Below, in pieces: positions 1 to 8,633 of a stretch of 39,392 nucleotides of DNA. The position numbers were made by a program, and so were the translations under genes. The stretch covers positions 1-39,392 of the forward strand of contig JACCLL010000085.1 in the NCBI GenBank assembly GCA_013425325.1. Reading direction: 5' to 3'. A model generated the notes under the pieces. That model saw nothing but the letters and a program-made list of their open reading frames with translations. It was not told the DNA's origin and did no database searches. This DNA is from Microcaldota archaeon. GTDB taxonomy: Archaea > Micrarchaeota > Micrarchaeia > Norongarragalinales > UBA8480. The first letter of the stretch is position 1; each line of letters opens with the position of its first letter.

Positions 1-608
1 CTGGTGTTCCAGTCGAAAGTCGCGTTGGCCATCCTGCTTCCGAATTCGTCGGTTGCGTAAGCGCTTACCGTGGCGTTGTCGCCGGAGTTCAAGTAAGCCG
101 TTGAAGTGTTTATGTAAACGCGAGTCGGCTGGCGGGGAATGTGGATGTCGGGAACGCGAGCCTCTTCAAAACGGTCGTCGAAAAGGTCGGCGACGGGAGC
201 TATTGGCGAGCCTCCGCCGGAAGTGATTATAACGGACGCGGTTGCGTTCACTCTCCTGGCCGGCACAAGCTGCCAAGGCTCGGCGGAGAGGCTGGGCGTC
301 GAGGCGGTTACCGTAACGGTTCCCTCGCTCACGGCAGTCAGCAAGCCCTTTGAGGAAATGGTGGCCTGCGGGCCGGAAACGCTCCACGTTATTGAAGCGT
401 TTTTGACGAGTTTTCCATTAGAGTAGTAATAGGCGGTGAACTGCTGGGTTTCGCCAACGTCAAGAGATACGTTGATCGGAGAGAGCTTGATGTACTCCCT
501 CTTAACGTCTTTTACAACTGATTTCGTCACGAAAACGGCGCTCGCCTGAGCGGCGAGGCCGATTATCAAAACTAGTGCTACGAAAGTGAATACGTTCCGC
601 CAATTCAT
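1..608 (-). CDS. Secreted/surface protein with BIG2-like Ig domain, 3' end truncated by left window edge
   Basis: Open minus frame from ATG at 608 to base 1, absent from the ORF track because it has no stop in the window: MNWRNVFTFVALVLIIGLAAQASAVFVTKS... (signal-peptide-like), then YIKLSPINVSLDVGETQQFTAYYYSNGKLVKNASITWSVSGPQATISSKGLLTAVSEGTVTVTAS, a BIG2-type pattern. TATA-like box upstream. Confidence 0.85.
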   Translation of the reverse strand, partial: MNWRNVFTFVALVLIIGLAAQASAVFVTKSVVKDVKREYIKLSPINVSLDVGETQQFTAYYYSNGKLVKNASITWSVSGPQATISSKGLLTAVSEGTVTVTASTPSLSAEPWQLVPARRVNATASVIITSGGGSPIAPVADLFDDRFEEARVPDIHIPRQPTRVYINTSTAYLNSGDNATVSAYATDEFGSRMANATFDWNT

Positions 609-650
609 TTCAATGCCCACCTTTGCCGGATAGTATTAGCGAAAAACTAG

Positions 651-659
651 TATTTAAAG
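651..659 (-). promoter_or_regulatory. TATA-like box (CTTTAAATA) for the BIG2-like gene
   Basis: AT-rich box about 45 nt upstream of the ATG at 608. Confidence 0.5.
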
Positions 660-688
660 TATGCACTCCGCAGTAGTTACAAACCTAA

Positions 689-1600
689 CTACTGTTTAGT
701 GGGAACCAGCGGCTTGCAGCCGTTTTCTTCCACTACCACGGTGGTTTCGCTTTGGGAAACCACGCCTCCCGTCGACTCGCGCAGGCCGTGATACGGATAG
801 ATTACTTCCTGACGGACCAAGTCGGCTACCGCCAGCTTGAATTGAGTAGAGGAAACGTCGAACTTGGGCGCCAGCCAGCGCACGGCGAAAGGCAGTAGCT
901 TGTACTCTTCTCCCGCGTACTCGGCTAGCGCGCGGCTTGACGGCAGGCGGACTTTCTTTTCGCCGACCATCGAGTAAATCTGCAGGAAATCCGAGTCGGA
1001 AACCCTTCCTTTTCCGGTTGTTGCAAAGGGTTCGACTGCAAAAAAGTCTCCTTCCTGCAGCACGTAGGAACCGGTTTCAATGTTGGGAATCTCTTCGCCC
1101 GCGTGCAAAACGTAGGGGAGGAGAGAGTGGCCGCACAAGTTGGAAATAGGCTCGTAGCCCCTTCCCCTTATTTCAAAAGCAATGGCTTTGCCGACTTCGC
1201 TGACTGAAACGCCTGCCTTTATTTTTGACAACGCCGCTTCGAGGGCCGCGTCGCTTGCTTCAATCAAGTCCGCGTGCTCTCCTGAAAAGTCGACGGTAAA
1301 CGCGACGTCGGCAATGCATCCTTCCACGTGGCAGCCGAAGTCCACTTTCAGCACGTCTTTCTCGCCCACGAAACAAACGTCGCCGGCGCAGGGAGTGAAG
1401 TGAGCGGCTTCGTCGTTGCGCGACAAGTTCGTCGGAAAAGCAGGTTGGGCGCCGAGTTCGCGGATTTTTGCCTCGATTTTCTCCGCTAACTCCAAGAGTT
1501 TCACGCCGGGCTTTGTTTCGGCTCGCGCGAACGCCTTGACGCCAGCGGCTATTTCGCCTGCTTTCAAGTAGTTTTTGAGTTCTTCCTCGAAGCCTTCCAT
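689..1600 (-). CDS. map: Methionine aminopeptidase type II (archaeal)
   Basis: 303 aa; FPTNLSRNDEAAHFTP, VLKVDFGCHVEGCIADVAFTVDF, NLCGHSL, VEPFAT and SQSETTVVV carry the expected metal-ligand motifs of MetAP2. Confidence 0.95.
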   Translation of the reverse strand: MEGFEEELKNYLKAGEIAAGVKAFARAETKPGVKLLELAEKIEAKIRELGAQPAFPTNLSRNDEAAHFTPCAGDVCFVGEKDVLKVDFGCHVEGCIADVAFTVDFSGEHADLIEASDAALEAALSKIKAGVSVSEVGKAIAFEIRGRGYEPISNLCGHSLLPYVLHAGEEIPNIETGSYVLQEGDFFAVEPFATTGKGRVSDSDFLQIYSMVGEKKVRLPSSRALAEYAGEEYKLLPFAVRWLAPKFDVSSTQFKLAVADLVRQEVIYPYHGLRESTGGVVSQSETTVVVEENGCKPLVPTKQ

Positions 1601-1623
1601 GCAAGGTTTTTCGTCGGCGCTTC

Positions 1624-1632
1624 AATAAAAAG
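1624..1632 (-). promoter_or_regulatory. TATA-like box for map
   Basis: CTTTTTATT centred about 27 nt upstream of the start codon. Confidence 0.45.
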
Positions 1633-1640
1633 CAGTAGCG

Positions 1641-4052
1641 TCACCAGTCGCCGAGTCCCTTCTGCGTTCCCTTGGTCTTCAGGTCTTCGGCGTCGACGCC
1701 AAGCGCCCCGAGTATTTTCAGCACCGCCGGAAGCACTTGGTTGTTTACGTAGTAGTCGGCGTCGTAGTCTTTCGCGAGTTCGATGGGCTGGGCTTTTTCG
1801 GAAATGCTTTTGCCAGAGCGGGTAATCACGTAGCCTATGGTTGAGTACTCGCCGTAAGGCAAACCAGCTTCCTGGGCTTTCTGCAGCGCCGACACTTCGG
1901 GGCTCATTATTTCGTATGCCTTTATTTTTTTCCTGACTTGAGTGTAGATGACGCAGTCTTCCAAAGGAGTTTTTCCGCTCTTGAGTTCTACAATGACTTT
2001 CAAAACCATTTCCTTCGCCTTCTTGACGTCGCCTTCCTTCAACAGCACTTCCAACACGCTGCGCTGCAGCCTGCGGGCAACGCGGCTCCAATCGCGTCGA
2101 ACGAGTTCGAATCCGCGTATCTTTATTTTCCCGTCCCGGTTGATCAACGCGTATTTCTTTTTCGCTCCGGCGTCGCCTTGTTTCTTGGAAACGAATATTC
2201 CGCGGGGGTAAAAGTCCTCCAACTCGAGTTCCATGCGCTCCGGAAGCAGTGAATTGACGGATTTCCTGAATTCTTCTATCTTCTTTTCCTCGCCCGGCTT
2301 GAACTGCAGCAACGCCGAGTCGGTGTCGGCGTACAACACTTTGAACCCCGCCTTTTCGGCTTGCTCAATAGCCTGCTTGATGTAGTGCCGCGCCCAGGCG
2401 GTAGTGCTTTCCGCGCATTCGCGCGAGTACCAGCGAGCGCGTGCATAGCCGAGGAAACCGTAGTAACTGTTTGCTAAAATCTTAAGTCCCCACTGGCGTG
2501 CGTACAACTGCTTGTACTCGTTGCTTTCCTTCGGCGTTTTCTTCATTTGCGCCTGCACCGCGCGGCGCGCGTCAATTATTTCTTCAAGCGTAGTGGGAAC
2601 CAGTCCCTTTATTTTGGAACAAAACTTGTGGCCCTGCGGCGAAACGTGCGCTTCCTTCGAGCAACAATCGCAGTTCAAAGCAAACGGGTCTATGTTGTGG
2701 GAAATGATTATCGACGGATACATTGACTTGAAGTCGAGCATGGCCAGGTTCTCGTAAACCCCGGCTTCCGGAGTTTTTACGTACGCTCCTTCAATCGGGT
2801 TCTGCTGACGGGCCTGAACTTCCGGCTCTTTGGGCTTGTTTGGAATGACTTCGCCGCGCTCGAACGAACGCCGCATCAACAGGCTCTCGACCAACTGTCC
2901 GGTAGTGCTGCGCGAGGTGTCGAAAAGCGTTTCGCCCGACAAGCGCGACAACTCGACTTCCAAGGAAAGAGTATGCTGCGCCAGCTCCAGGCACGCGACC
3001 GAGTCGTGCAAGTTGTATTTCGCCAGGTGTTCTAACGCAGCTCCGCCCGCGTCCCACGCCTTGTGGATTTCAAGCTTGTTTATGTCCGTCTTCTGCTTGC
3101 CGAGTATTTCCGCGTAAGCGTGGCCGAGAGTCATGCGGGGCAACCTCACCGCCCCCACGGTGTCGAGAAAATCTACTACCGGGTAGACGTCGTAGTGGAT
3201 TCTTCCCGGAACGCGGGTTACCGGACGGATTCCGGCTTGACGAGTTCGCAGGTTGGACAATACCCTTCCCGGGTAGAAAGACGCGTGGATTTTCTTGGAC
3301 CGCTCGCGCAAGTAAGGCAAGTCAAAGGCGTCGCCGTTGTACGAGCAAAGCAAGTCCACTTTCTTTTCGCGCAGCAGTTCGCAGAACCGCTCAATAGCCG
3401 CTTTTTCCGAAGGCACTGTTTCGACGAAGTCGGCGGAAAACTTTTTGGAGTAAGAGATAACCATCGGGGAATCTCCAGGCGAAGCGGCTGAAATCATTAT
3501 CACCGGGTCTTTCGCAGGGTTTGGGGCGTTGGCGGGAGTGTAGACTTCAATGTCAAACGCAAGAGTGCTGAACTCCGGCTGCGCAGGCGATTCAATGGGT
3601 TTTATCGACTTGATCATGCGGCCGTCCAACTCGACTTCGCACAGCGAGCACGGAAAGAGTCCGTTGTCTATCAGAAAACGTTTGGCGAAGGAAATGCGGT
3701 GTTCGTAACTCTGGCCGAATTCCTTCGTCGCCTCGTGCAGCTTCGGCACGTGCAACGGATCCTGCGCAAACACTTTCAAGAGCTGTACGCGCTTGCGGCC
3801 GATGACGCGCTCGACTTCTTCAACGGAAGTCGCGCCGAATTCCTTTCCCCGATCGCGGACTTTCAGGGAAACAATTTTTTTGGCCACTGCCTTGAAGTCG
3901 CCTTTGGGCAGCAGGTAGTAGTAGGGCTTGAAGGCGTTGTCGTAGGCGGGGAAGCTGCGCTTCGTCTTCTCGTCTTTCAGGAAAAGCCGCAGGGCGTGCT
4001 TTCCCCTGAGCGAAGTGCTTTCGACGTCCAGGAGGAAAGCGCGTGTTTTCAT
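1641..4052 (-). CDS. polB: Family B DNA polymerase
   Basis: ExoI LAFDIEVYTP, ExoII YNGDAFDLPYL, motif A DFKSMYPSIIISHNI, motif B LKILANSYYGFLGY, motif C YADTDSALLQF; C-terminal QKGLGDW resembles a PCNA-interacting peptide. Start set at the second Met (MKTRAFLLDVES) because the TATA-like box lies about 27 nt upstream of it; the ORF track uses 4061. Confidence 0.96.
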   Translation of the reverse strand: MKTRAFLLDVESTSLRGKHALRLFLKDEKTKRSFPAYDNAFKPYYYLLPKGDFKAVAKKIVSLKVRDRGKEFGATSVEEVERVIGRKRVQLLKVFAQDPLHVPKLHEATKEFGQSYEHRISFAKRFLIDNGLFPCSLCEVELDGRMIKSIKPIESPAQPEFSTLAFDIEVYTPANAPNPAKDPVIMISAASPGDSPMVISYSKKFSADFVETVPSEKAAIERFCELLREKKVDLLCSYNGDAFDLPYLRERSKKIHASFYPGRVLSNLRTRQAGIRPVTRVPGRIHYDVYPVVDFLDTVGAVRLPRMTLGHAYAEILGKQKTDINKLEIHKAWDAGGAALEHLAKYNLHDSVACLELAQHTLSLEVELSRLSGETLFDTSRSTTGQLVESLLMRRSFERGEVIPNKPKEPEVQARQQNPIEGAYVKTPEAGVYENLAMLDFKSMYPSIIISHNIDPFALNCDCCSKEAHVSPQGHKFCSKIKGLVPTTLEEIIDARRAVQAQMKKTPKESNEYKQLYARQWGLKILANSYYGFLGYARARWYSRECAESTTAWARHYIKQAIEQAEKAGFKVLYADTDSALLQFKPGEEKKIEEFRKSVNSLLPERMELELEDFYPRGIFVSKKQGDAGAKKKYALINRDGKIKIRGFELVRRDWSRVARRLQRSVLEVLLKEGDVKKAKEMVLKVIVELKSGKTPLEDCVIYTQVRKKIKAYEIMSPEVSALQKAQEAGLPYGEYSTIGYVITRSGKSISEKAQPIELAKDYDADYYVNNQVLPAVLKILGALGVDAEDLKTKGTQKGLGDW

Positions 4053-4074
4053 GCAACGCATTAGGGGAAACGCG

Positions 4075-4083
4075 GATTAAATC
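4075..4083 (-). promoter_or_regulatory. TATA-like box (GATTTAATC) for polB
   Basis: Centred about 27 nt upstream of ATG 4052. Confidence 0.4.
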
Positions 4084-4106
4084 GTTTGCCGCAAGCCTTC
4101 GAAAGG

Positions 4107-4116
4107 GTTTAATAAT
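4107..4116 (+). promoter_or_regulatory. TATA-like box for the divergent coiled-coil gene
   Basis: GTTTAATAAT centred about 36 nt upstream of ATG 4148; a GGTGA Shine-Dalgarno-like element lies at 4136-4140. Confidence 0.45.
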
Positions 4117-4147
4117 TGGCCAAGGTGGTTTCTGCGGTGAAACAATA

Positions 4148-4531
4148 ATGCCCGAGCCAATACGTCCTTTGGATGCAATAAAAGCGGACATGCGGACGCT
4201 CGACTCCAAAATCAACTTGATTGCCCAGAAAATCCGCATGATGGAAAAAAACGAGGAAGTCATCGGCAGGACAATGGTCGCGCTGAACGAAAAAATCAAG
4301 AAACTCGAGGAAGGCGGGGCAAGGACCGCGGCCGGAGCCGCCAAGGCAGGCGAGTCAAGCGCGGACATGGAGTCGCTGAAAGAACAGCTGAAAGCCTTGG
4401 AAGAAAAAGTAGAGGCTGCTCACTCGCAGTTACTTGAATTAAAGTACGTAATCGACTCGATCAACCCCTTGGAGTACGCTTCGCTCGACCAAGTAAAGGA
4501 ACTCCTGGAAGAAAAACTGGGCAAAAAGTAG
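4148..4531 (+). CDS. Small coiled-coil protein, unknown function
   Basis: MPEPIRPLDAIKADMRTLDSKINLIAQKIRMMEKNEEVIGRTMVALNEKIKKLEE... heptad-like pattern. ATG 4148 is preferred over 4043 because it has GGTGA 7 nt upstream and a promoter-like element. Confidence 0.8.
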   Translation: MPEPIRPLDAIKADMRTLDSKINLIAQKIRMMEKNEEVIGRTMVALNEKIKKLEEGGARTAAGAAKAGESSADMESLKEQLKALEEKVEAAHSQLLELKYVIDSINPLEYASLDQVKELLEEKLGKK

Positions 4532-4534
4532 CGA

Positions 4535-6253
4535 CTATATTTTTTCGACTGTCAACGACCCTTCCTCAACCGGCTCTTCCGGAGCGGGCGCCGCGGGCTT
4601 CTCCTCTTTCTTCTCTTCAACAGCCTTTCTGCCGAAGCCGAACAGGGACTTTTTCTGCGGAGCAGGCTGTGGCGCCGGCGCGGTTGGCTTAGGCACCGGC
4701 GAAGGCAGCATCTGCTGCGCGACCGGCTTTTGCTGAAGCGCTTGCAAAGCGGACGGGGACTGAACAGGCGCCGCGGGAGCCGCAACGACTGCAACTGCCT
4801 CCGTGCAAGCGGAGTACGCAGGGCGGAGAGTGAAACGCGTCTGGCGTTCTCCTGCTTCGGCTCCTATTGCCGCTCCGTCGACTGCCTCGAACCTTACGTT
4901 GAAGTCGCCGAGCTTCTGCAAGTCCACCTCGTGCTGCGCGTGAACAACCATTCCAACTCCCTGTTTCTTGTACTTTGAGACGACCATTGCCGCCTCGTGC
5001 GCGATTTGCTCGGCATCCTCCTCGAACGCCAAAACCAGCGAAAGCGACGTCGTCGGAGGAACGGGAATCGACTCTATTATAGTCGCGATGAGCATGCGCT
5101 GTATTTCAATAGGATACTTCTTCATGCTCAGCATGAAGACTTTGCCTATCGCGTCGCGCCACGGCGTAGCCAGGTCCGCCGAAATGTTTTTGGCGAAAAG
5201 CGAGGGATAGATTTTCTGCAGCACCAGCAGAGTGCGCACCGCCCGCTTGATGTTGAAGAGAGTGACCGCCTTTGTTTCGCGCATTGAAGACAATTCAGTG
5301 ATTACGTCCGACAGAGAGAACAGCGAAGCGCGCTTCGAGTCGTAAGCCGCCTTGATTGGTTCGGCCACCTCGCTTCCGGTCAAGCCGAAGGCGCGGAGGA
5401 AGACGTCGGAATCCATTTTGCTCATGTCAACGTACAGTCCTTCGCCTAAGTCGAACGCCTTGAACGGAAATCCAGTCGGAGTTCCAGAAATGCCGAATTC
5501 GGCGAAGTGCGACGCGTCCTTGTTCGGCAAGGCAAATCCCTTGAACGACTCGTGAGCATCGAAAATCAGTACGGGAACGCTGTTCTGCAGCGCGCCCTCG
5601 AGCAAAAGGTGCATCAAGTGCAGCCTTGACTCGCGGTTTCCGCCGGTTATCGCAGCGGAGTATAGCGACTCTAGTTTCACTTCAAAGTCTTTTTTCTCGC
5701 GGTCCAGCCCGAGCATGAGCTTCGGAATGCGGAAGGCAGTTTCCACTCCCGTGCCCAACGGCCCTCCGCCGCCGATTGAAGTGTATGAAAACAGCGTAAA
5801 GGGGTCGCCAAGCAGCACCTGGGCTCTTGCGTCGTCGACTGCGCTCAAGTCCTGTATCTTGAATCCGTAAGCGGCGGCAGTGTCTTTCGTCAGAGAAGTT
5901 ATTCCCTCAAGTTCCAAGTGCTGTTTCTTAATCATTTCAACAAGCGCGTCCTGCGAGTAAGGCGCGTACTCCGGCGTTCCTCCCACCAACAAGTAGCGGC
6001 CCGCGTTTTCCTTGGAGTATTTTTCCACCAACGTGACTTCGCGTTTTTGGGCCTGCATGAAGCGCGCCAAGTCGCCTTCCACGTAAAAGATTTTCTTGAG
6101 AAGCATTACCACGCCGGTAATCTTGTCCTCCTGTTTTTCGAACACGAGGAGTAAAACAAGTTTTTCGGGGTTTTGGTAGATGGCCATGGGGTACTTGCCC
6201 CACTGGGCGCTGACCAGCCGAGTCCAAGGCCCGAAGGGCAAATCTAGTTCCAT
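4535..6253 (-). CDS. HerA/FtsK-like protein with degenerate Walker motifs and disordered C-terminal tail
   Basis: 572 aa; AITGGNRESRLHLMHLLLEGALQNSVPVLIFDAHESF matches the layout of HerA Walker A plus following strand, but lacks GxxxxGK[ST]; SLVLAFEEDAEQIAHEAAMVVSKYKKQGVGMVVHAQHEVDLQKLGDFNVRF resembles the HerA Walker B/sensor region. Pro/Ala/Gln-rich tail. Confidence 0.75.
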   Translation of the reverse strand: MELDLPFGPWTRLVSAQWGKYPMAIYQNPEKLVLLLVFEKQEDKITGVVMLLKKIFYVEGDLARFMQAQKREVTLVEKYSKENAGRYLLVGGTPEYAPYSQDALVEMIKKQHLELEGITSLTKDTAAAYGFKIQDLSAVDDARAQVLLGDPFTLFSYTSIGGGGPLGTGVETAFRIPKLMLGLDREKKDFEVKLESLYSAAITGGNRESRLHLMHLLLEGALQNSVPVLIFDAHESFKGFALPNKDASHFAEFGISGTPTGFPFKAFDLGEGLYVDMSKMDSDVFLRAFGLTGSEVAEPIKAAYDSKRASLFSLSDVITELSSMRETKAVTLFNIKRAVRTLLVLQKIYPSLFAKNISADLATPWRDAIGKVFMLSMKKYPIEIQRMLIATIIESIPVPPTTSLSLVLAFEEDAEQIAHEAAMVVSKYKKQGVGMVVHAQHEVDLQKLGDFNVRFEAVDGAAIGAEAGERQTRFTLRPAYSACTEAVAVVAAPAAPVQSPSALQALQQKPVAQQMLPSPVPKPTAPAPQPAPQKKSLFGFGRKAVEEKKEEKPAAPAPEEPVEEGSLTVEKI

Positions 6254-6272
6254 TGCAAAGCCACTTTCCTGC

Positions 6273-6282
6273 GTTTAAGAAA
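6273..6282 (-). promoter_or_regulatory. TATA-like box for the HerA-like gene
   Basis: TTTCTTAAAC centred about 25 nt upstream of ATG 6253. Confidence 0.4.
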
Positions 6283-6331
6283 CACTACTTGCGTTGTCAA
6301 TAAATAGGTTGCGGGCTTTGCCGCAAAGCAG

Positions 6332-6340
6332 GTTTAAAAA
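6332..6340 (+). promoter_or_regulatory. TATA-like box for the 145-aa coiled-coil gene
   Basis: GTTTAAAAA centred about 27 nt upstream of ATG 6363. Confidence 0.45.
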
Positions 6341-6362
6341 CAGCTTGCAGTAATTAGTTTCG

Positions 6363-6800
6363 ATGGACGTAAAACTCATTGTTCGCCAAATGAAGGCAAG
6401 GGGACTCAGCGAAGACGAAATAAAGAAAAACCTCGAGGCACTTGGAGTCCCGAACCCGGACGAAGTGTACGCGCAGGCAGTCGAACGCGCGACCGAAGTG
6501 CAGCTCGAACCCGCTCCAAAGGAAGAAGAAAAACCGGCCAAGGAAGCTCCAGAGGAAGCGCCTTTTGTCATGACGAGCATAAGCGGCGAAGAGGAAAAGT
6601 CTGTTGAAGTCGGCAAAAAAGCCGCATCGTCAATGCCCGCAGAGGCAGCGGAACTCATGACCGCCATGCCGAAAACCGTTTCTTCAGACGTTGGCGCGAA
6701 AATGGATGAAACCATTGCGTTGCTGAAGGCGCTTCAGGACGTGAACAAAAAGATTCTCGAAACAAACCGGGAAATGCTCATGCGCCTGAAAATGCAGTGA
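6363..6800 (+). CDS. Small protein with acidic/disordered centre and C-terminal helix, unknown function
   Basis: 145 aa; MDVKLIVRQMKARGLSEDEIKKNLEALGV N-terminal helical segment, Glu/Pro/Ala-rich middle, C-terminal amphipathic helix. Confidence 0.8.
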   Translation: MDVKLIVRQMKARGLSEDEIKKNLEALGVPNPDEVYAQAVERATEVQLEPAPKEEEKPAKEAPEEAPFVMTSISGEEEKSVEVGKKAASSMPAEAAELMTAMPKTVSSDVGAKMDETIALLKALQDVNKKILETNREMLMRLKMQ

Positions 6801-6813
6801 GCAAAAGAAGTAC

Positions 6814-7158
6814 TCACTTTTTTTTGGGTTCGTAGTGTATTACATACTCGGGAACGTTTTTTTTCTTCTCAGGCTCTTTGCCGAAAGAATTCCAGAAAAA
6901 GCCGAACAACTGGCCCAAGAAATTCAAGAACAAGCCGAAGCGCTCGCCCAACTCTTTTTCGCCGCCGAACGCCTTCTTCTCGGTTCCGCCCAAGCCCGAA
7001 GGCGCGTGCTGCGACGCGGAAGGCCGTGCTCCGCCGGAGCTTTCAAGCAACAGTGCCACCGCAAGGGCGGCTATAACTAAAAACGCGAAGAACACCTGCC
7101 CCGAGTACAGGAAGAAAAGCGCAACCCCAAGCAGAATCAGCGTAATGAATGCGTTCAA
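6814..7158 (-). CDS. Small membrane protein
   Basis: 114 aa; two closely spaced N-terminal hydrophobic segments and a basic tail; TTG start in a 4-nt TTGA overlap with the upstream gene's stop. Confidence 0.7.
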   Translation of the reverse strand: MNAFITLILLGVALFFLYSGQVFFAFLVIAALAVALLLESSGGARPSASQHAPSGLGGTEKKAFGGEKELGERFGLFLNFLGQLFGFFWNSFGKEPEKKKNVPEYVIHYEPKKK

Positions 7159-7436
7159 GCATACCCGCCTCCGTAGCCTTCCGGCTTTGCAGTGTCTCCC
7201 TTAATCAACAAAACAAGCACGATAAACAAGCCTATTAAGTAAACCCACGGGGGAACGCCGCTGCCGCCGAAGTAAACCAGTGCAACCAGCACTCCGCCGA
7301 CTGCCGCCGCCAGAAGCAGGAGCTTGCTCTTGGCAATCAACAGCAGCACGACAAGCAGGCCTACGGCAACCCACCACAAGCCGCTTTGGACCGCTATTAT
7401 CATGAGAACGATTATGAACAGGAAAGTAAAGTCCAA
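7155..7436 (-). CDS. Small membrane protein (about 3 TM segments)
   Basis: 93 aa, almost entirely hydrophobic; TTG start; same-strand gene run. Confidence 0.7.
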   Translation of the reverse strand: MDFTFLFIIVLMIIAVQSGLWWVAVGLLVVLLLIAKSKLLLLAAAVGGVLVALVYFGGSGVPPWVYLIGLFIVLVLLIKGDTAKPEGYGGGYA

Positions 7437-7446
7437 GTTTTTTGCC

Positions 7447-7647
7447 TCACCATCTCAACAAAAAGAACTCCTTTATTCCCACCAAGTTGATCCACATCAT
7501 GCCAAGCAAGTCGTCCGCGCGGACTGCAAAGACCAACAAGGCGCATAACGCTAATATAGAAAGCGTCAAGTCTACGAACTCGGCGAACACGGCGACGGCA
7601 ATAGCCGCAATCAGGAAAGTGCTCCAGCCAAACACGCCTTCAGCCAT
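7447..7647 (-). CDS. Small membrane protein
   Basis: 66 aa hydrophobic ORF with ATG start, tightly spaced within the run. Confidence 0.65.
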   Translation of the reverse strand: MAEGVFGWSTFLIAAIAVAVFAEFVDLTLSILALCALLVFAVRADDLLGMMWINLVGIKEFFLLRW

Positions 7648-7653
7648 TTTGCA

Positions 7654-7917
7654 TCACTTGAGCCACTCGCCGGGCTTCATTACGGTAAACATTCCGTACA
7701 TTACGAGCACGACGAACAACAAGTACTTGAACCAGTCGTAGGGAATCACGAGTAAAAACATTACCAGCGCGGTTACGAGAAGCGCGAGAAGAGGGTGGCG
7801 GATGAAGTTGTTGGTAAGCAGGTTGTACAACGTAAAGAAAATCAGTATGAGCGCGATCAAGCCGAAGGCTTCCCAGAAGTCAGCGTAGAACAACACTGGA
7901 AGCAGCGAGAACGGCAT
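7654..7917 (-). CDS. Small membrane protein
   Basis: 87 aa with hydrophobic segments; 6-nt gap to the downstream gene. Confidence 0.68.
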   Translation of the reverse strand: MPFSLLPVLFYADFWEAFGLIALILIFFTLYNLLTNNFIRHPLLALLVTALVMFLLVIPYDWFKYLLFVVLVMYGMFTVMKPGEWLK

Positions 7918-7958
7918 GAATACGTTTTTGGAATTCCGTGGATTTAAAGCCTGCTGCT

Positions 7959-8342
7959 CTAACGCCGTTTCGCCGGCTTTTTCCCGATTTTGCCGGAAGG
8001 AAAGAACTTGACGAACTCTTTTTCAAGCTCTTTCGACACTTTCCGAGTTCCCAGGAAGAATTCGCCTTCCAGGAGAACCGCGAACAACAGCGCGCCAAGC
8101 ATCAGCCCGCCCGCGAACCACGAGAAAACCCGTTCCCCGAGCATCATCCCCGGCTGCAGGTCGGAAACCACCGCGCCGTTGTACTGCGGGTATTCAGTAC
8201 TCAGGTGCTGCCACACGAAAAACGAAATGACTACCGCAGCCAGGATTACGGCGAGCCGCCACTTCGCGTTAAACCAATTTGCGCGCTGCAGGCTCGCGAA
8301 GTGGTACAAGTCGTAGAAACCTATCTTCTGTTTTTCATCCAT
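7959..8342 (-). CDS. Membrane protein with two TM segments and basic C-terminus
   Basis: 127 aa; WRLAVILAAVVISFFVW and FAGGLMLGALLFAVLLEGEFFL hydrophobic segments; KIGKKPAKRR tail. Confidence 0.7.
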   Translation of the reverse strand: MDEKQKIGFYDLYHFASLQRANWFNAKWRLAVILAAVVISFFVWQHLSTEYPQYNGAVVSDLQPGMMLGERVFSWFAGGLMLGALLFAVLLEGEFFLGTRKVSKELEKEFVKFFPSGKIGKKPAKRR

Positions 8343-8364
8343 TCAAAACAACTCCCTCAAAAAC

Positions 8365-8628
8365 TCACTTCGGCCTGGCGCGGAACAGGAAAGGCGCGAA
8401 AACGGCGCCCATGAACAGCAAGCCGGAGAACATTATGATTGAAACAAACCAGCCGAGCAACCCCGCCCACGGGTAGACTATCACGAGGTAGTAAATGAGG
8501 ATTGCGGCGACGACGAGCGTGAGAACAGGAGAAAACGCCAGGTGTTCCTGCGCCCAGTTGTAGTAATAGTAGGCCATGAGGAAGATAATTATCCACCACA
8601 CCCACTGCAGTTCTTCCAAGAAAAGCAT
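8365..8628 (-). CDS. Small membrane protein
   Basis: Internal ATG at 8628 gives MLFLEELQWVWWIIIFLMAYYYYNW...FRARPK (87 aa), hydrophobic. The longer ORF to 9054 is antisense-like Arg-rich translation overlapping the next gene. Confidence 0.7.
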   Translation of the reverse strand: MLFLEELQWVWWIIIFLMAYYYYNWAQEHLAFSPVLTLVVAAILIYYLVIVYPWAGLLGWFVSIIMFSGLLFMGAVFAPFLFRARPK

Positions 8629-8633
8629 TAGTT

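Noticed and set aside
3063-4064. Plus-strand ORFs of 142 and 121 aa
   Set aside because: Antisense shadows of polB.
4043-4147. N-terminal extension of the coiled-coil gene to ATG 4043
   Set aside because: Would cover polB's start and both promoters; ATG 4148 has an SD-like element and fits better.
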